From positions 1-6,382 of the forward strand of contig CAMTFT010000114.1 in assembly GCA_947071365.1 (NCBI GenBank): 6,382 bases of DNA, written 5' to 3'. The notes beneath the pieces are model-generated. The model saw only the letters and a program-made list of their open reading frames with translations, had not been told where the DNA came from and did not search any database. This document shows, in pieces, positions 6,191 through 6,382 of this stretch. The DNA is from an uncultured bacterium (GTDB taxonomy: Bacteria > Bacillota > Clostridia > Lachnospirales > Lachnospiraceae). The stretch's first letter is position 1. Every line of letters begins with the position of its first letter. Made by a program: the position numbers and the translations under genes.

Positions 6191-6336
6191 AAATGGGAGG
6201 CTGTGCGGCGCTGGCAGAACAATAGAAAGCCTGCTGGGAGATGCACTTCAGAACCGGCTTAATGAGAAAAAATTCCGGACATTTACCAACTATAACCGGT
6301 CTTTACAACTGCCATCAATGAAGAATGGTTTATGGT
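6174..6336 (+). CDS. Open frame cut by the right adapter; partial gene or remnant, not recognised
   Basis: One + frame stays open from 6174, just inside the uvrA2 end, to the adapter junction. It encodes, after the uvrA2 stop, a plausible soluble stretch including TIESLLGDALQNRLNEKKF and then RTFTNYNRSLQLPSMKNGLW. No convincing start is seen: GGGAGG at 6195-6200 is followed by no well-spaced start in this frame, and the first ATG is at 6318. A short frame from ATG 6178 ends at a TAG after 15 codons, so a frameshift joining the two is conceivable. All three minus-strand frames have stops in this stretch, so no gene enters from the right on that strand. I do not recognise the protein. Residues past 6336 would be adapter-encoded. 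Confidence 0.3.
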
Positions 6337-6382
6337 CTGTCTCTTATACACATCTCCGAGCCCACGAGACGGAGCTACATCT
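6337..6382 (-). other. Illumina Nextera Read 2 adapter, i7 index and start of P7 (artifact)
   Basis: Bases 6337-6355 are the complement of the Tn5 mosaic end. Bases 6356-6370 complete the Nextera Read 2 adapter. GGAGCTAC at 6371-6378 matches, from memory, index N718, and the final ATCT fits the first bases of P7. This is sequencing library DNA. Genomic sequence ends at 6336. Confidence 0.98.

Noticed and set aside
6191..6336. Intrinsic terminator after uvrA2
   Set aside because: I found no stable stem followed by a T-run. Short palindromes such as ACCGGT are too small.
23..6355. Perfect 19-base inverted repeats at both ends (23-41 and 6337-6355), like a Tn5-type transposon around a 6.3-kb cargo
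   Set aside because: They are the Tn5 mosaic ends built into Nextera adapters, joined to the rest of the adapters and to index sequences. There is no transposase gene.

Overview
This is a short contig of accessory chromosomal DNA. It probably comes from a gut-type anaerobe of the Bacillota (Clostridia, perhaps Lachnospiraceae). I infer this from purine-rich GGAGG-type ribosome binding sites, a mid-range base composition, likely TTG starts, overlapping stop/start codons, and the style of the encoded proteins. The assignment is tentative. All genes lie on the + strand.

Both ends are artificial. Bases 1-41 are an Illumina Nextera i5 index plus Read 1 transposase adapter. Bases 6337-6382 are the Read 2 adapter, an i7 index and four bases that fit the start of P7. 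Only 42-6336 is biological. The contig ends therefore say nothing about replicon ends, and reading frames that run into the adapters carry false residues.

Bases 45-3632 hold a four-gene corrinoid uptake and salvage cluster. It contains a binding protein (btuF), a membrane permease (btuC) and an ATPase (btuD), joined by 4-nt and 1-nt overlaps. After a 77-nt gap comes an adenosylcobinamide amidohydrolase (cbiZ). BtuFCD would bring in cobamides and cobinamides. CbiZ would cut the nucleotide-loop side so that the corrin ring can be rebuilt with the cell's preferred lower ligand. cbiZ is the strongest argument that the transporter carries corrinoids rather than ferric siderophores. The region upstream of btuF, where a cobalamin riboswitch might be expected, is cut off by the adapter.

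Bases 3674-6190 encode a class II UvrA-like protein (UvrA2) with two ABC ATPase modules and two complete four-cysteine zinc modules. It lacks the UvrB-binding domain. Its only link to the corrinoid genes is position and direction, and no terminator is visible between them. It may be a separate DNA-protection or drug-tolerance gene.

Bases 6191-6336 contain an open frame that runs into the right adapter without a clear start. It is either the 5' part of an unrecognised gene or a remnant. I found no RNA gene, CRISPR array, insertion sequence or convincing terminator. The most useful observations are the adapter contamination, the transporter-cbiZ salvage unit, the UvrA2 neighbour, and a small tandem duplication that includes the cbiZ ribosome binding site.
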